The notes beneath the pieces are model-generated. The model was not told the DNA's origin, did not search any database, and saw only the letters and a list, made by a program, of their open reading frames with translations. A program made the translations under genes and the position numbers. 64,000 nt of DNA from Hondaea fermentalgiana (Eukaryota; Sar; Bigyra; Thraustochytrida; Thraustochytriidae): assembly GCA_014084085.1 (NCBI GenBank), contig NPFB01000019.1, positions 817,655-881,654 on the forward strand, given 5' to 3'. This document shows, one piece after another, positions 18,323 to 27,818 of this stretch; positions within the stretch are counted from its first letter, which is position 1, and each line of letters begins with the position of its first letter.

Positions 18323-18679
18323 TGAGGGCCGCTGCCGCTGCCGGCTGCTCTTCTGTCCGCGCGCGCGCGCTCGCCCGCTCGTTCGTCCGTTCGTCCGTTC
18401 GTCCGTTCGTCCATCGCGATCATCATTTGCCAAGCCCGACTTGTTCTGCGAGCGTCGTGCGCGGGAGAACGCGAGGCTGGACGTGCAAATTGACAAAAGA
18501 AAAAGGGCAGAAAAGAAGTGCTTCTCTTCATGCCTTCCAAGTAGTAGTATACTAGTGGTATCCATGACTCTGCGAGCGCGTGCTGAATGGTGTCCAGAAA
18601 CAGCAGAACTCGAAACCACCTGACTCGAAGATAGAACAGGCGCGGCGTCTGCGACGAAGCCGCGAAGCCGCGGAGCCCC

Positions 18680-18746
18680 GCGGAGCCCCGCGCAGCCCGC
18701 GCAGCCCGCGCAGCCCGCGCAGCCCGCGCAGCCCGCGCAGCCTGCG
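18680..18746. repeat. (CAGCCCGCG)n nonanucleotide minisatellite
   Basis: About six near-perfect 9-mers ~90 bases upstream of the receptor 1 start; its ends decay into CGGAGCCCC and CCTGCGCGAG. Confidence 0.9.
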
Positions 18747-18835
18747 CGAGCCGGCCTGCCGCGCGGGCGGCAGCTCGCACGGGTCCCCCGGCCGCCCGCG
18801 CGATTGATTCGGGGCGCGCGAGGCTTCGTAGGACG

Positions 18836-21800
18836 ATGGCGACGACGGCGCCGGGACGGCTGCTGCTGGCGTCCGCGGCGCTGGTGCTGCTCGCGCTGGT
18901 TGCGCAGGGGCCCGCGTGGGCGAGCGGGAGCCGCGCGGCCTCGTGGACTCCGCTCGTGACGCTGACCACCGAGCCCAGCGATCGGGGTAAATTCAATCCG
19001 GCCTTTGCCTGCGACGTGGACGACGATTGCCTCCTTGCGTTCTCCCGAGGGGGGGGCGACCTGTACTACAAAATGCGCCCGAACGGCAGCGATTGGCCTA
19101 CAGATAATGGGGCACTTGTATTCAATGACACAACCAGCACCAAACAGGAACAGGCCCAAGTGGCCGTGTACGGCGAGAACAAGGGTTGGGTCTTGGCGTA
19201 TCGCAATAAGAACGATGCCAATCTATACAGCATCAGGGTTGCCTACATCACCAAAGCTGACGCTTTTAATGGCGAAATGTGGATGGGGGCCGAAAAGGGC
19301 ATCGGACAGCGCGTATCTGTGAGCGAAGTCAAGGGCAAAAATAATAATCGTCTGCCCACTATCGCCGCTGACAAAAACAGCAATGTCGTCGTTGTGTGGC
19401 AGGCTCAGTATAGTTTCGCTCTTGGAGACGACGTCAATATCGGCAACGACAAAGATCTCATCTCCGTCTCATTCCCCATTCGAGTTGGCGGCGGGCCCAT
19501 CACCGCAAGCGATGTCACAATGGTCACCAGTGTCTTCTCCGGCATCGAAGACGATATCTTTCAAGATCGAAATCCTGTCCTCCTCAGCAGTTCACAAAGC
19601 CAGCGCATGGTCGTCGCTGCGACGGCCACGAACGGAGGAGGGCAGGCTGACATCATGTTTGGCGAGACCAAGGTGGATGTCTGCGGCTGGAAAGACCGTG
19701 TTCGCGTCACAAATCTCGACGCCAAAGACGCTGATATCACCATCGCCGCGAGCCCGCACGATGACTACTGGCTTGCCGCCTGGGAGCACCGAGCCGTCGG
19801 CATCCGCTTCGCCCGCATCGCGCCCAATGAGCAGGGAAATCTCAAGGTAGACTCGCTTGGCTTTATTGCCCCGCTTGGCTTTCCGAATACCCAAGGTGAC
19901 GAGCAAGTCGTCCTTGTTGCAGACCCAAACAAGCCCCAGCATTGGGCCGTCTTTTACCGCTTCAGGGTTTCAGAGGAGAGAATTTTCCACCTTGTATTTC
20001 GCGTCAGTACAGACGATGGAGAGAGCTGGTCAAGGGCTTACTATTTGACAGATGAGCCCAGTGACAACTACCATCGTTTTATCCCAGTTGCGACCCTTGG
20101 AGGGGAATTTCTTTTTGTCTCTAACGGCGTCGATAATGTCACGTTTGCAAAAACGAGCAGCGATGAGCTTTACGCAATTGAGAACTTCACCGAAAATCAG
20201 ACCGTCCCTGATTTGGACTTTAGAGAGAACGACTCAGATGCCGCGTGTTTTATCGTAGAGCTGCCTCGCAACGGGAGTCACTTGCAGTTGGGGGAATACA
20301 TACGGGGCCTGGCGCCCAAAGTAATCCGCTGTCTGCAAATTGTCGTTCCAGATGCGCCTTCTGATACGGTGATCCACATGAATCTCGAGGTTCTCTTTGA
20401 TCTCGATCTCGTCGCCGAATACCTGGAGCTGTGCCCCTTCAACTATGTTGGCATTCGCGAGGAGGCAAGACTCACCTCTGGCGACTTTGGCCTAGCCCAG
20501 ATAGGGAGCATGCCACGACGAGCTTGCGCTGCAAGACGGTATGACAACGTGAACGTCGAGGCTGCTTCAGTCTTCATTCTTGCCGCATCCGATGATCGCG
20601 GCCTTCCCGGTGAAAATCGAGCCGCTTTGCCACTTTCAATTGAGGCATGGGCATCGCCAACGCGGGAAGACGTGCCAGACCAAGGCGATCAGGTCATCGA
20701 ATTTGAGCATCGAACGGCGGGCTCATATTTGGAGCTTCGCGCCCACCTCGAAGACAGCACTTTTGTTCATGGCGAGATTGTCGTCACGACGGCATATATG
20801 GAGATAGCGTCCGAGCTTGTCATTCGACGGGGTGTAAACATCTCCCTTGTGGCTCAGGATGGTCTTAGCGTCTACATTCAAGGCGACGATATCCTGCACG
20901 TCAAACCTGGCGCAGTGCTTTGGCGGCTGCAAGGAATCGAATTTTCACGGAACAAGCTCGACATTGAAATTCCCGGCAGCAACATCACGAACTCCAACGT
21001 CACCATTCCGCCGCGCGACGGAGGTCTTATGCTTGTGCAAGGGCGCGTGGGCAAGATTGAATCTTGCGTATTTTCAAAGTCCAAAGCCTATGGCAGTCTT
21101 GGCCAGCGGGTTGGAGGAGCCATTCTTCTTGATGGACAAGTAGACGCCATTGTCAACACCACTTTTGATCAGATGCATGCAACGGAAGGTGGGGCTATCT
21201 CCATCTCAACTCAAGGAATCATTGCGCTCATTTATGGCTGTACGTTTTCCGGAAACCGGCAAAGAGACATGAAGACCGGCATGGCTGGTGCGATTGCTGT
21301 GTCTGGGCATATTGGAACGATTCAGGCCTCAGTCTTTGAGGAGAACCGCTCCAATGGTGTTGGTGGTGCGATCGCCGTTGATTTGACAGGCTCAATCAAC
21401 CGCATACTCGAAACGGACTTTATCGGAAATTATGCAGGACTGTACGGGGGCGCATTGCATTTTGGGATTTCGAGCCACTTTCCAACACTTTGGCGAGGTG
21501 GCACTCTGCGCGGAAATACTGCTTCTGGCGGAGCCGCCGTGTTTGCCAAGGGCGTGCTTGCGCCGCTTGTAGACGACGAAACTTGCACGGCCGGAGAAGC
21601 GTGCATGCAAGATCTCAGCGTCTCATCCAACGAAGGTACAATTGGCGGAGCGCTGTATTTTGAAGAGAACCCTCAGCTCGCTGCTTTTGCGCTTTCGGAC
21701 ATTGCATTTTCAAGCAACTTGGCAACGCAAGGAACGGGCGCGGCCCTCGTTGTCGCTGGTGCGACCGTTTTGAAGCTGTCCGCGTCAACATTTGAGCTTA

Positions 21801-24800
21801 ATTCTGTGACCGAACACGGAGGTGCGATGTCTCTTGAGTCCGGCGCAGAGGCTGATCTTACCGACGTAACATTTGTGAACAACACTGCTGACCTGCAAGG
21901 TGGCGCACTTTACGTTGGCGCTGGCGGCTACCTGTCCGCATCAGCGTGTGAATTCACGGATAATGCCGCTTTTCTTACCTGCCGGGAATACCCGGTGTGC
22001 CAGCTAAAAGAGGTTGAGGGAGACAGGCAGCCGTGCGAGTCCAGAGATGGATGGATCGCTTTTCTCAACGAAACGGAAGTGGCGCCTAATGCAATGGGCT
22101 GCACCAAGGGTGTCGGTGGAAGCGTCTACCTTGCGGCAGGTGTTACGGCGCACATTCATCAAAGCAAATTTAGCGGCGCAAACCCGATCCCCAACGTGGA
22201 CCTCGATGCTTCTTACTCGGACTCAAGTGGAGAGGAACTCTTCCTCAAGAACCAGGCCGGGCGTCACGTGTATTCAGAGAGTCGTTTTCGACTCTCTGAG
22301 AGCGAGTTTGACGGAGATGCAGGCTCGTTCGCTCCATCGACGTCAGTCATGGGATGTCCGGGAACGTGCGCATCAACGGGCACATGCACAGCCGAAGGTC
22401 AACCTTCACCAAGTGTGAAGTGTACGTGCGCGGGCGCCTTTGAGGGAGAAAACGGTTATGAAGAAGGCGGGTGCGAGGGTTTGCGTGCCACGCACGTTTC
22501 CGCGGCCTCGGCCTTGCTGCTGCTTGGCGAAGACTCGGAAAGCACAACGGTAGCAGAAGTGGGGCCCGATGGCCTTGCTGTCGTGTCGTGGACCTGGACA
22601 TTCGGGGAGGTGGACTACTTCATCGTCTATCGCACGTCGACGCGATCCGCAATCAGGACCTCTTCGAATGGATGGGCTTCTTGCGCCGACGCAAGCGAGG
22701 CAACCTCCCAAATTGCCTCTTGCGTCAAAGTCAGAGACTCCGAAGCAAGGTCAATCTCAATGGGTCTCCGGCTTGGAGAAGCTAGCTTTTTCCGAGTCAT
22801 CGCAAATGTTGATGGCAAGGATAGTGCTCAAAGTGATGCCATGAGCTCCGCTTCGATCATATGCGAGGAAGGCATGGAGCAGGTTCCAACACTTGAGGAC
22901 GGCATGCTCACTTGCGAGCGCTGCGCGCGTGGATCGTATGTCGAGGACAGTATGAAGGGTTGCATTGCGTGTCCTAACGAGCTGCAAACCACGCTGGACG
23001 TAGCAACGAGCATTTCAGACTGCGTGGCTCCGGTTGGTTTCTATCAAGTGCAAGTGGATTCTGACGAGGACGGCGGGGCGAGCGAAGTGCAAGTGATCCC
23101 GTGCACAGAGGGCTTCCAGTGTGGGGATCAGGGACAAACGCTCGAGTCGCTCGAGCTCGCCCCTGGTTTCTGGCGTCCCTCCATCTATGCAGAGACTGTA
23201 CTCGAATGCCCCCAAAAGGAATACTGCATCGGAGGAGGTGGTACGGGTAAGAAGAACGTATCTTCTGATTCCAGGTCCCGGGTGTTGTCGTCATGGCCAG
23301 AGCCAATCTATTGCCGGGAAGGACATACAGGTCCGTACTGCGCAGTGTGCAAGGATGGCTACAGTAAGCACGGCACCGAGACCTGCAAAGAGTGCAATGA
23401 GGCTACTCTCACGCGCGAAAGAGGCATTTTCGCCGGCGTCACGATTATCGTGCTTTTGTTGTGGCCTTGTTTCATCGCGGCAAACTTTTACGAGGCCCTG
23501 AGCACGAGAGATGATACGCAGCGAAGGAGGCGGTGCAGACCGTGCGGGTCTCTCAAAGCTTCTCTCCGGCGTGTCCGTGACACGGTAAGGGAAGCGCGCG
23601 GACCGATCACGATCACGATTGGCCTCATTCAGGTAACGACGGGTTTTCAGCGTGTCTTTGGCCCTACGTATGATTGGTGGGGCGAATGGTCCATGCTTCC
23701 TACATCAATGTCTTTGGTGACCTTGGACGCCTCGGTGCTACCGACTGTGACAGGTTGCATAATCCCAGACACGCACGCAAGCAAATTACTCATGGCGACG
23801 CTTGTGCCAGTGCTTATGCTGATGATCGCTGCAGCCATGTTTGCGATCACGCGATTGTTTTTCGCCCGCACTGAGGACCGTCGTAACAGTCTCTCGTCGG
23901 CGACGTGGTACGTGATCGCAATGCTCCTTTTTCTGGTGTTTCCATCCGTGAACACGACGATCATGCAGACTTTTGTGTGCGATTCGTTCGAGGATGGGTC
24001 GCGAGCAATGCGCTTTGATCTATCAACAAAGTGCGAAGACTTGGGGTGGGTGCACACGTATGCGATTGCGATGGCACTCCTGTATGTGATCGGTCCCATT
24101 GTGCTCTTCGTTGTCCTTATTCATGGCAGCCACAAACCGGCGCTGGAGCGCGCAGTGTTTTTGCACGAGCTATACAAAGACCCATCAGCATCGGACAAAC
24201 GGACTGCCATTCGTATTCTGCGCAAGTTCTACGAGGTGTTTGAGCTATTGCGCAAGTATCTTCTCACTTCAGTGGTCTTACTTGTTGCGGACGGGACCTT
24301 GGGACAGGTTGCCTTCGGGCTCTACATCACCTTCTTCTACACGCTTCTTCAGACTTCCATGCGGCCGTATGACAAGTGGGAGGACAACTTGCTCGCGACC
24401 GTGGCTCACACCCAGCTCTTTTCCGTGTTAGGCATGCTCCTCTTTGCTTCGATTGCGGAGGACTCGGACTCTCTCGGCAGTGTCACACTCTGTATCCTCT
24501 TGATTGGGCCCTGTCTCGCCATTTGTTTTGGTTTCCGGCGAATCTGCAGTGGACGCCGGCGAAACGTGCGGAGCGGCAGCGCGGGTGGAGCATCAGATGC
24601 AAGCTCTTCCTCGGGGCCTCAGTCCGATGCGGGACTAGGAGAAGTATCAGGGGCGGGCCAAGGGGCAGACACGCCGCAGTCGATGGTTCTTCAGGCAAAA
24701 GGAGATGAGCCTGCGTCTTGGGTATCCGCAGGCCCGCCTGCGCAGCAGCAGATCGCTGATGCTGAGCCAGTGTCAGCGTCTTCTCTCGTTGTAGACTGCG

Positions 24801-24958
24801 ACGCTGACCTTTCCTCGGAGTCTTCCATGGACGCTCCGCCTGGACCAGAGCTAGGTTCTCCACTTTCAATTGATGTCGTCATGATGGATGAGGGTGCGAC
24901 GGATCATGATGTGGACGAGAACGGCCCCAAGCATCGAAATTCGCTCACTCTCCAATAA
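18836..24958 (+). CDS. Giant surface receptor 1: sialidase-like / Pmp repeats / EGF / multi-TM
   Basis: 2040 residues, one exon. In order: signal peptide (~1-29); a beta-propeller-like N-terminal region (~40-460) with one Asp-box (STDDGESW, ~391-398); a linker with VELPRNGS; a right-handed beta-helix region (~640-1045) with at least seven chlamydial-Pmp-type repeats (FxxN followed by GGAI/GGAL, e.g. FEENRSNGVGGAI, FVNNTADLQGGAL); an EGF-like module (CPGTCASTGTC..CTCAGAF, ~1170-1212); an FnIII-like region (~1250-1345); GCC2/GCC3-type Cys repeats (CERCARGSYVED, ~1360; CREGHTGPYCAVCKDGYSK, ~1493); a C-terminal domain of roughly eight hydrophobic segments (~1530-1905) with FELLRKYLLTSVVLLVADG and MRPYDKWEDN; and an acidic Ser-rich cytoplasmic tail. 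The membrane domain resembles the TRP-like module of many protist receptor-like proteins. Likely a plasma-membrane adhesion or glycan-sensing protein (inference). Paralogous to the gene at 27819. Confidence 0.95.
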   Translation: MATTAPGRLLLASAALVLLALVAQGPAWASGSRAASWTPLVTLTTEPSDRGKFNPAFACDVDDDCLLAFSRGGGDLYYKMRPNGSDWPTDNGALVFNDTTSTKQEQAQVAVYGENKGWVLAYRNKNDANLYSIRVAYITKADAFNGEMWMGAEKGIGQRVSVSEVKGKNNNRLPTIAADKNSNVVVVWQAQYSFALGDDVNIGNDKDLISVSFPIRVGGGPITASDVTMVTSVFSGIEDDIFQDRNPVLLSSSQSQRMVVAATATNGGGQADIMFGETKVDVCGWKDRVRVTNLDAKDADITIAASPHDDYWLAAWEHRAVGIRFARIAPNEQGNLKVDSLGFIAPLGFPNTQGDEQVVLVADPNKPQHWAVFYRFRVSEERIFHLVFRVSTDDGESWSRAYYLTDEPSDNYHRFIPVATLGGEFLFVSNGVDNVTFAKTSSDELYAIENFTENQTVPDLDFRENDSDAACFIVELPRNGSHLQLGEYIRGLAPKVIRCLQIVVPDAPSDTVIHMNLEVLFDLDLVAEYLELCPFNYVGIREEARLTSGDFGLAQIGSMPRRACAARRYDNVNVEAASVFILAASDDRGLPGENRAALPLSIEAWASPTREDVPDQGDQVIEFEHRTAGSYLELRAHLEDSTFVHGEIVVTTAYMEIASELVIRRGVNISLVAQDGLSVYIQGDDILHVKPGAVLWRLQGIEFSRNKLDIEIPGSNITNSNVTIPPRDGGLMLVQGRVGKIESCVFSKSKAYGSLGQRVGGAILLDGQVDAIVNTTFDQMHATEGGAISISTQGIIALIYGCTFSGNRQRDMKTGMAGAIAVSGHIGTIQASVFEENRSNGVGGAIAVDLTGSINRILETDFIGNYAGLYGGALHFGISSHFPTLWRGGTLRGNTASGGAAVFAKGVLAPLVDDETCTAGEACMQDLSVSSNEGTIGGALYFEENPQLAAFALSDIAFSSNLATQGTGAALVVAGATVLKLSASTFELNSVTEHGGAMSLESGAEADLTDVTFVNNTADLQGGALYVGAGGYLSASACEFTDNAAFLTCREYPVCQLKEVEGDRQPCESRDGWIAFLNETEVAPNAMGCTKGVGGSVYLAAGVTAHIHQSKFSGANPIPNVDLDASYSDSSGEELFLKNQAGRHVYSESRFRLSESEFDGDAGSFAPSTSVMGCPGTCASTGTCTAEGQPSPSVKCTCAGAFEGENGYEEGGCEGLRATHVSAASALLLLGEDSESTTVAEVGPDGLAVVSWTWTFGEVDYFIVYRTSTRSAIRTSSNGWASCADASEATSQIASCVKVRDSEARSISMGLRLGEASFFRVIANVDGKDSAQSDAMSSASIICEEGMEQVPTLEDGMLTCERCARGSYVEDSMKGCIACPNELQTTLDVATSISDCVAPVGFYQVQVDSDEDGGASEVQVIPCTEGFQCGDQGQTLESLELAPGFWRPSIYAETVLECPQKEYCIGGGGTGKKNVSSDSRSRVLSSWPEPIYCREGHTGPYCAVCKDGYSKHGTETCKECNEATLTRERGIFAGVTIIVLLLWPCFIAANFYEALSTRDDTQRRRRCRPCGSLKASLRRVRDTVREARGPITITIGLIQVTTGFQRVFGPTYDWWGEWSMLPTSMSLVTLDASVLPTVTGCIIPDTHASKLLMATLVPVLMLMIAAAMFAITRLFFARTEDRRNSLSSATWYVIAMLLFLVFPSVNTTIMQTFVCDSFEDGSRAMRFDLSTKCEDLGWVHTYAIAMALLYVIGPIVLFVVLIHGSHKPALERAVFLHELYKDPSASDKRTAIRILRKFYEVFELLRKYLLTSVVLLVADGTLGQVAFGLYITFFYTLLQTSMRPYDKWEDNLLATVAHTQLFSVLGMLLFASIAEDSDSLGSVTLCILLIGPCLAICFGFRRICSGRRRNVRSGSAGGASDASSSSGPQSDAGLGEVSGAGQGADTPQSMVLQAKGDEPASWVSAGPPAQQQIADAEPVSASSLVVDCDADLSSESSMDAPPGPELGSPLSIDVVMMDEGATDHDVDENGPKHRNSLTLQ

Positions 24959-25434
24959 CGGGCGGAAGGCAGGTGGGAGAGGGGCGGGCTCGCAGATCGA
25001 TCTTTGTCACATCTTCTTGACACTAACATGTAAGAATTTCCATTCTGAGAATTTACAAATTTAATTAAAAAACATGGTGGGTTCGCGAATGACTCCGCGT
25101 GACGAGTTGACTGAATTTATTCGGTAGACCAAAACCCGTAGCTAGATTGACCTGTTCTCGGTGATGCTTTTCCCGTCCGTGCCTGTCATGACTCAAGCCA
25201 GTTTACATCAATCGTATACAATATACGCTTCGCCGTGCTGTCGTTGAACCCTTGCATGCATGCTTGCCTCTTAAAGACTCTGTTTGTGAGTCAAACCTAA
25301 TCGAAGTGTCTGGCCAGGATTTGGTTGGCCGCTCAATTGCGGAAGATTCGGCGGAATAATGGGCAGCCACGTCGTCCGTTCGGCCGCCAGCCGGACGGTC
25401 GATCCGTGAAAGAGACGGCTTTCGTTCACACCTA

Positions 25435-25510
25435 TACGTATTTGACCATTAGTCAAAGGTTCGGAGCATAATTGCGTAGATACGTATCTGACCACTAATA
25501 GTTCAGAGCA
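25435..25510. repeat. Imperfect direct repeat with embedded palindromes
   Basis: Two units starting TACGTAT-TGACCA (25435-25468 and 25481-25510), each ending GTTC-GAGCA. The first holds TTTGAC-CATTA-GTCAAA (25441-25457). A perfect palindrome GATACGTATC spans 25479-25488 at the start of the second. Located ~480 bases after receptor 1. Confidence 0.6.
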
Positions 25511-27409
25511 AGGTTTTTCAATCTCACTTCGAATGAAGGCCATTTCAGAGGTCGCCGAACACGTTCTTTTTTACCATTTTACTTGCTGTTGGCAGTTCGT
25601 TGCATTCCAGGTGGCAGCATAATTTGGTTGTCGTCACTCGCTGTCGGTCGTTGCCACGGGCGCACGATACGAGCACCTCCACTTTCTCCTTTGGGAGGCC
25701 GTGGCCGCCAGGCCGGTCTGCCGCCACTGTGCCTAGGCATGAGGCTGTCTGCTGCAGCTGTGGCTGCTGCAGCTCCACAATGAATCCTTGTTCATCGCAG
25801 CAAACACCACAGCTTTCCCTGCTCTAGCTTCGCAGTTGATTAAGAGGCCCTGTTCACATAACGCCGTCGGCGCCGCACGGACCTGGAGAGAACAGGAAAT
25901 AAGAGAATGGACTCGACTCGCAAGACGTGAGGCGTTTGCAAGGCAAGGCAAGGCAAGCCAAGCCAAGCTAAGGCAACTTGCTTGAAGACGTCAGTCAGTC
26001 CACCAGGCCAAGCCACCTCGGCCGTTCGATCATCCCTCGCTCCCGCGTTCCTCAGCCGGACGCCGCGCGCGCACGGGGCCGCGACCGTCGATCCGGGCTG
26101 GCTTTAGCGGCAGCGCGGCCTCGATCAATCCTCCGCAGCCTCATGTGAAAACCTATGAATGCAGCTGCAGCCTGTGGAGATGGCCCCGCAGCGCGCGCGC
26201 GAGAGAGAGAGAGAGAGAAAGAGGGAGAGACCGTGGCCAGCTTGTCTGTCTGTCTGTCGACCGGGCAGCAGACGCTCGAGGCGCGACCGAGAGGAGAGCC
26301 AGGGCGGCGAGGTGAAGGTTGGCGCGAGGGAGCAGCCGCAGCGAGCGAGTGAGCGTGCACTGCTCTGCATGCAAGCCGAGGGAGGAAGGAGGCCGATGCA
26401 GATCGAGAAGCCGCGGACTCGGAAGCGACACAGGCTTGCTTGGTTCCTTCCTTCCTTCCTTCCTTCCTTCGCTAGCTTGTCTGCTTGTTTGCTTCGGTAC
26501 GCCGAACAGACGGGAAGCGATCGAAGGATGGTCGAAATCCGAGACCGACCGATCAGTCGTGATCGCGCGGACCGACGGTCTGTTTTCCAGAATCGCAGCG
26601 GCTATGCATCATTCACCCTCCCCCCTTGTCCTCCTGCGCTCCGGCGCCGCTCCGTCTATGACAGGCGTACCGCAGTCTCGCCGCATGCCGCATGTCGCAC
26701 GCGTGGGCTGGCTGGGACCGCGCGTAGCCGTGCCCTCGGCGCGTGCGGACCCAGCAGATCAGCCGCGACTGAGCGCCCCGCAGCCTCAGTGAAATCGGGG
26801 CCCCCGTCTGCAAGCTAGGCCCGCTCATCCCGAAGTTACAGGCGCGTGCTGCGGCGGAGCTGCAGCTCACACAGCCGCCGCGCTGCGGGCGTGCGCGCGT
26901 GAGTGTGGAGAAGGGGAAGGGGGGGGAAGGGCTGCCTCCCCTGCCACCCACCCCAGAGCCGGCTGTCTAGCTACTACCCAGAAAGCTAGCTGGAGAGCTA
27001 GAAGGCTTGGTGGGTAGACCCACCCCCACCGCGAAAGCTAGTCGTAGCCAGGCCGGGCCGGGCGCGACGACGCGCCAACTGCTGCCTGCCTGCCTGCCTG
27101 CCTGCGCGAGGCGGCCGGGCGCGGCGCCGCGGCGGCAGACCCGCTTGGCTTGGCCTGGCTTGGCTTGGCTCGGCGCTGCTTCCGCCGGGCCCGCGCGGCC
27201 GCGACCGCGAGCGCGGCGAGGTAATTGCGGCGGCGGCGTGACGGGACACAGGCAGGCAGGCACGTGCAGCAGCGGCTGATTTGAGCGGCGCGCGGCAGCG
27301 GCGGCGGCGGCGGCGGCCCAGAAGAGCAGAGCTCGTTGGCGCGGCCGCGAAGAGCGCGCGGCGCGAACGCGGACGCAGGCCGAGCGCGCGCGCGCGCGCA
27401 GCCTCGGGC

Positions 27410-27450
27410 CGGCAGGCAGGCAGGCAGGCTGGCTGGCTGGCTGGCTGTCT
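27410..27450. repeat. (AGGC)n/(TGGC)n microsatellite
   Basis: Tandem CAGG units changing to CTGG and then CTGT, ~370 bases upstream of receptor 2. Confidence 0.85.
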
Positions 27451-27818
27451 GTGTGCGAGAGGGCCGAGGCAAACAAAACCAGGCCAGGCCAAGCAAAACC
27501 AAGCGAAAAGCCCAAGGCGTAAGGGCAGTCCAAGAGCTCATCCCATCACCGACCCGCTTGGAGTCTTGAGACAAACAAGCAACCAAGCTCGAGGTGCCCG
27601 CCCTCGTAGGGAAGACGAGAAGTTGTTTGCCTACTGAGACGACAGAACCAAGAAGCGCCAAGTCCGGGGAGCAAGGAAGAAGAAGGGTCTGTGGTCTGGT
27701 TCGCTGAGTCTGCACGATCGAGTGCAAGTCGCCGGGCCAAGCCCATCGCAACGGACGCAAACCTCGATTGCTTGCTGCGCTTCTCGCTTGAGCTTTAGAC
27801 CCCGAGAAAAGAATCACG

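Larger units (their letters stand above)
17961..18835. other. Upstream region of receptor 1 with microsatellites
   Basis: About 875 bases without a convincing gene. It holds (CTTG)n grading into (CCTG)n at 18265-18322, a (GTTCGTCC)n run at 18376-18415 and a (CAGCCCGCG)n minisatellite at ~18680-18746. Long overlapping frames on both strands are translations of these repeats. Confidence 0.6.
24959..27818. other. 2.9 kb spacer between the two receptor genes
   Basis: The left part (24959-25560) is AT-richer and contains short palindromes and a direct repeat (see 25435-25510). The rest is GC-rich with microsatellites: AAGGC-type pentamers at 25938-25975, (GA)n at ~26200-26235, (TTCC)n at ~26440-26470, (CCTG)n at ~27081-27107, (GGC)n at ~27295-27315 and (AGGC)n/(TGGC)n at ~27410-27450. 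Open frames up to ~260 codons exist on both strands, but they are Arg/Ala/Ser/Pro-rich translations of repeats with no domain. No RNA gene seen. Confidence 0.6.

Noticed and set aside
16687..18555. 622-codon plus-strand frame crossing the first gap
   Set aside because: It is antisense to AAR2 in its first third, then passes through an N gap of arbitrary length and microsatellite translation; only the part from 17545 is kept as a possible gene start.
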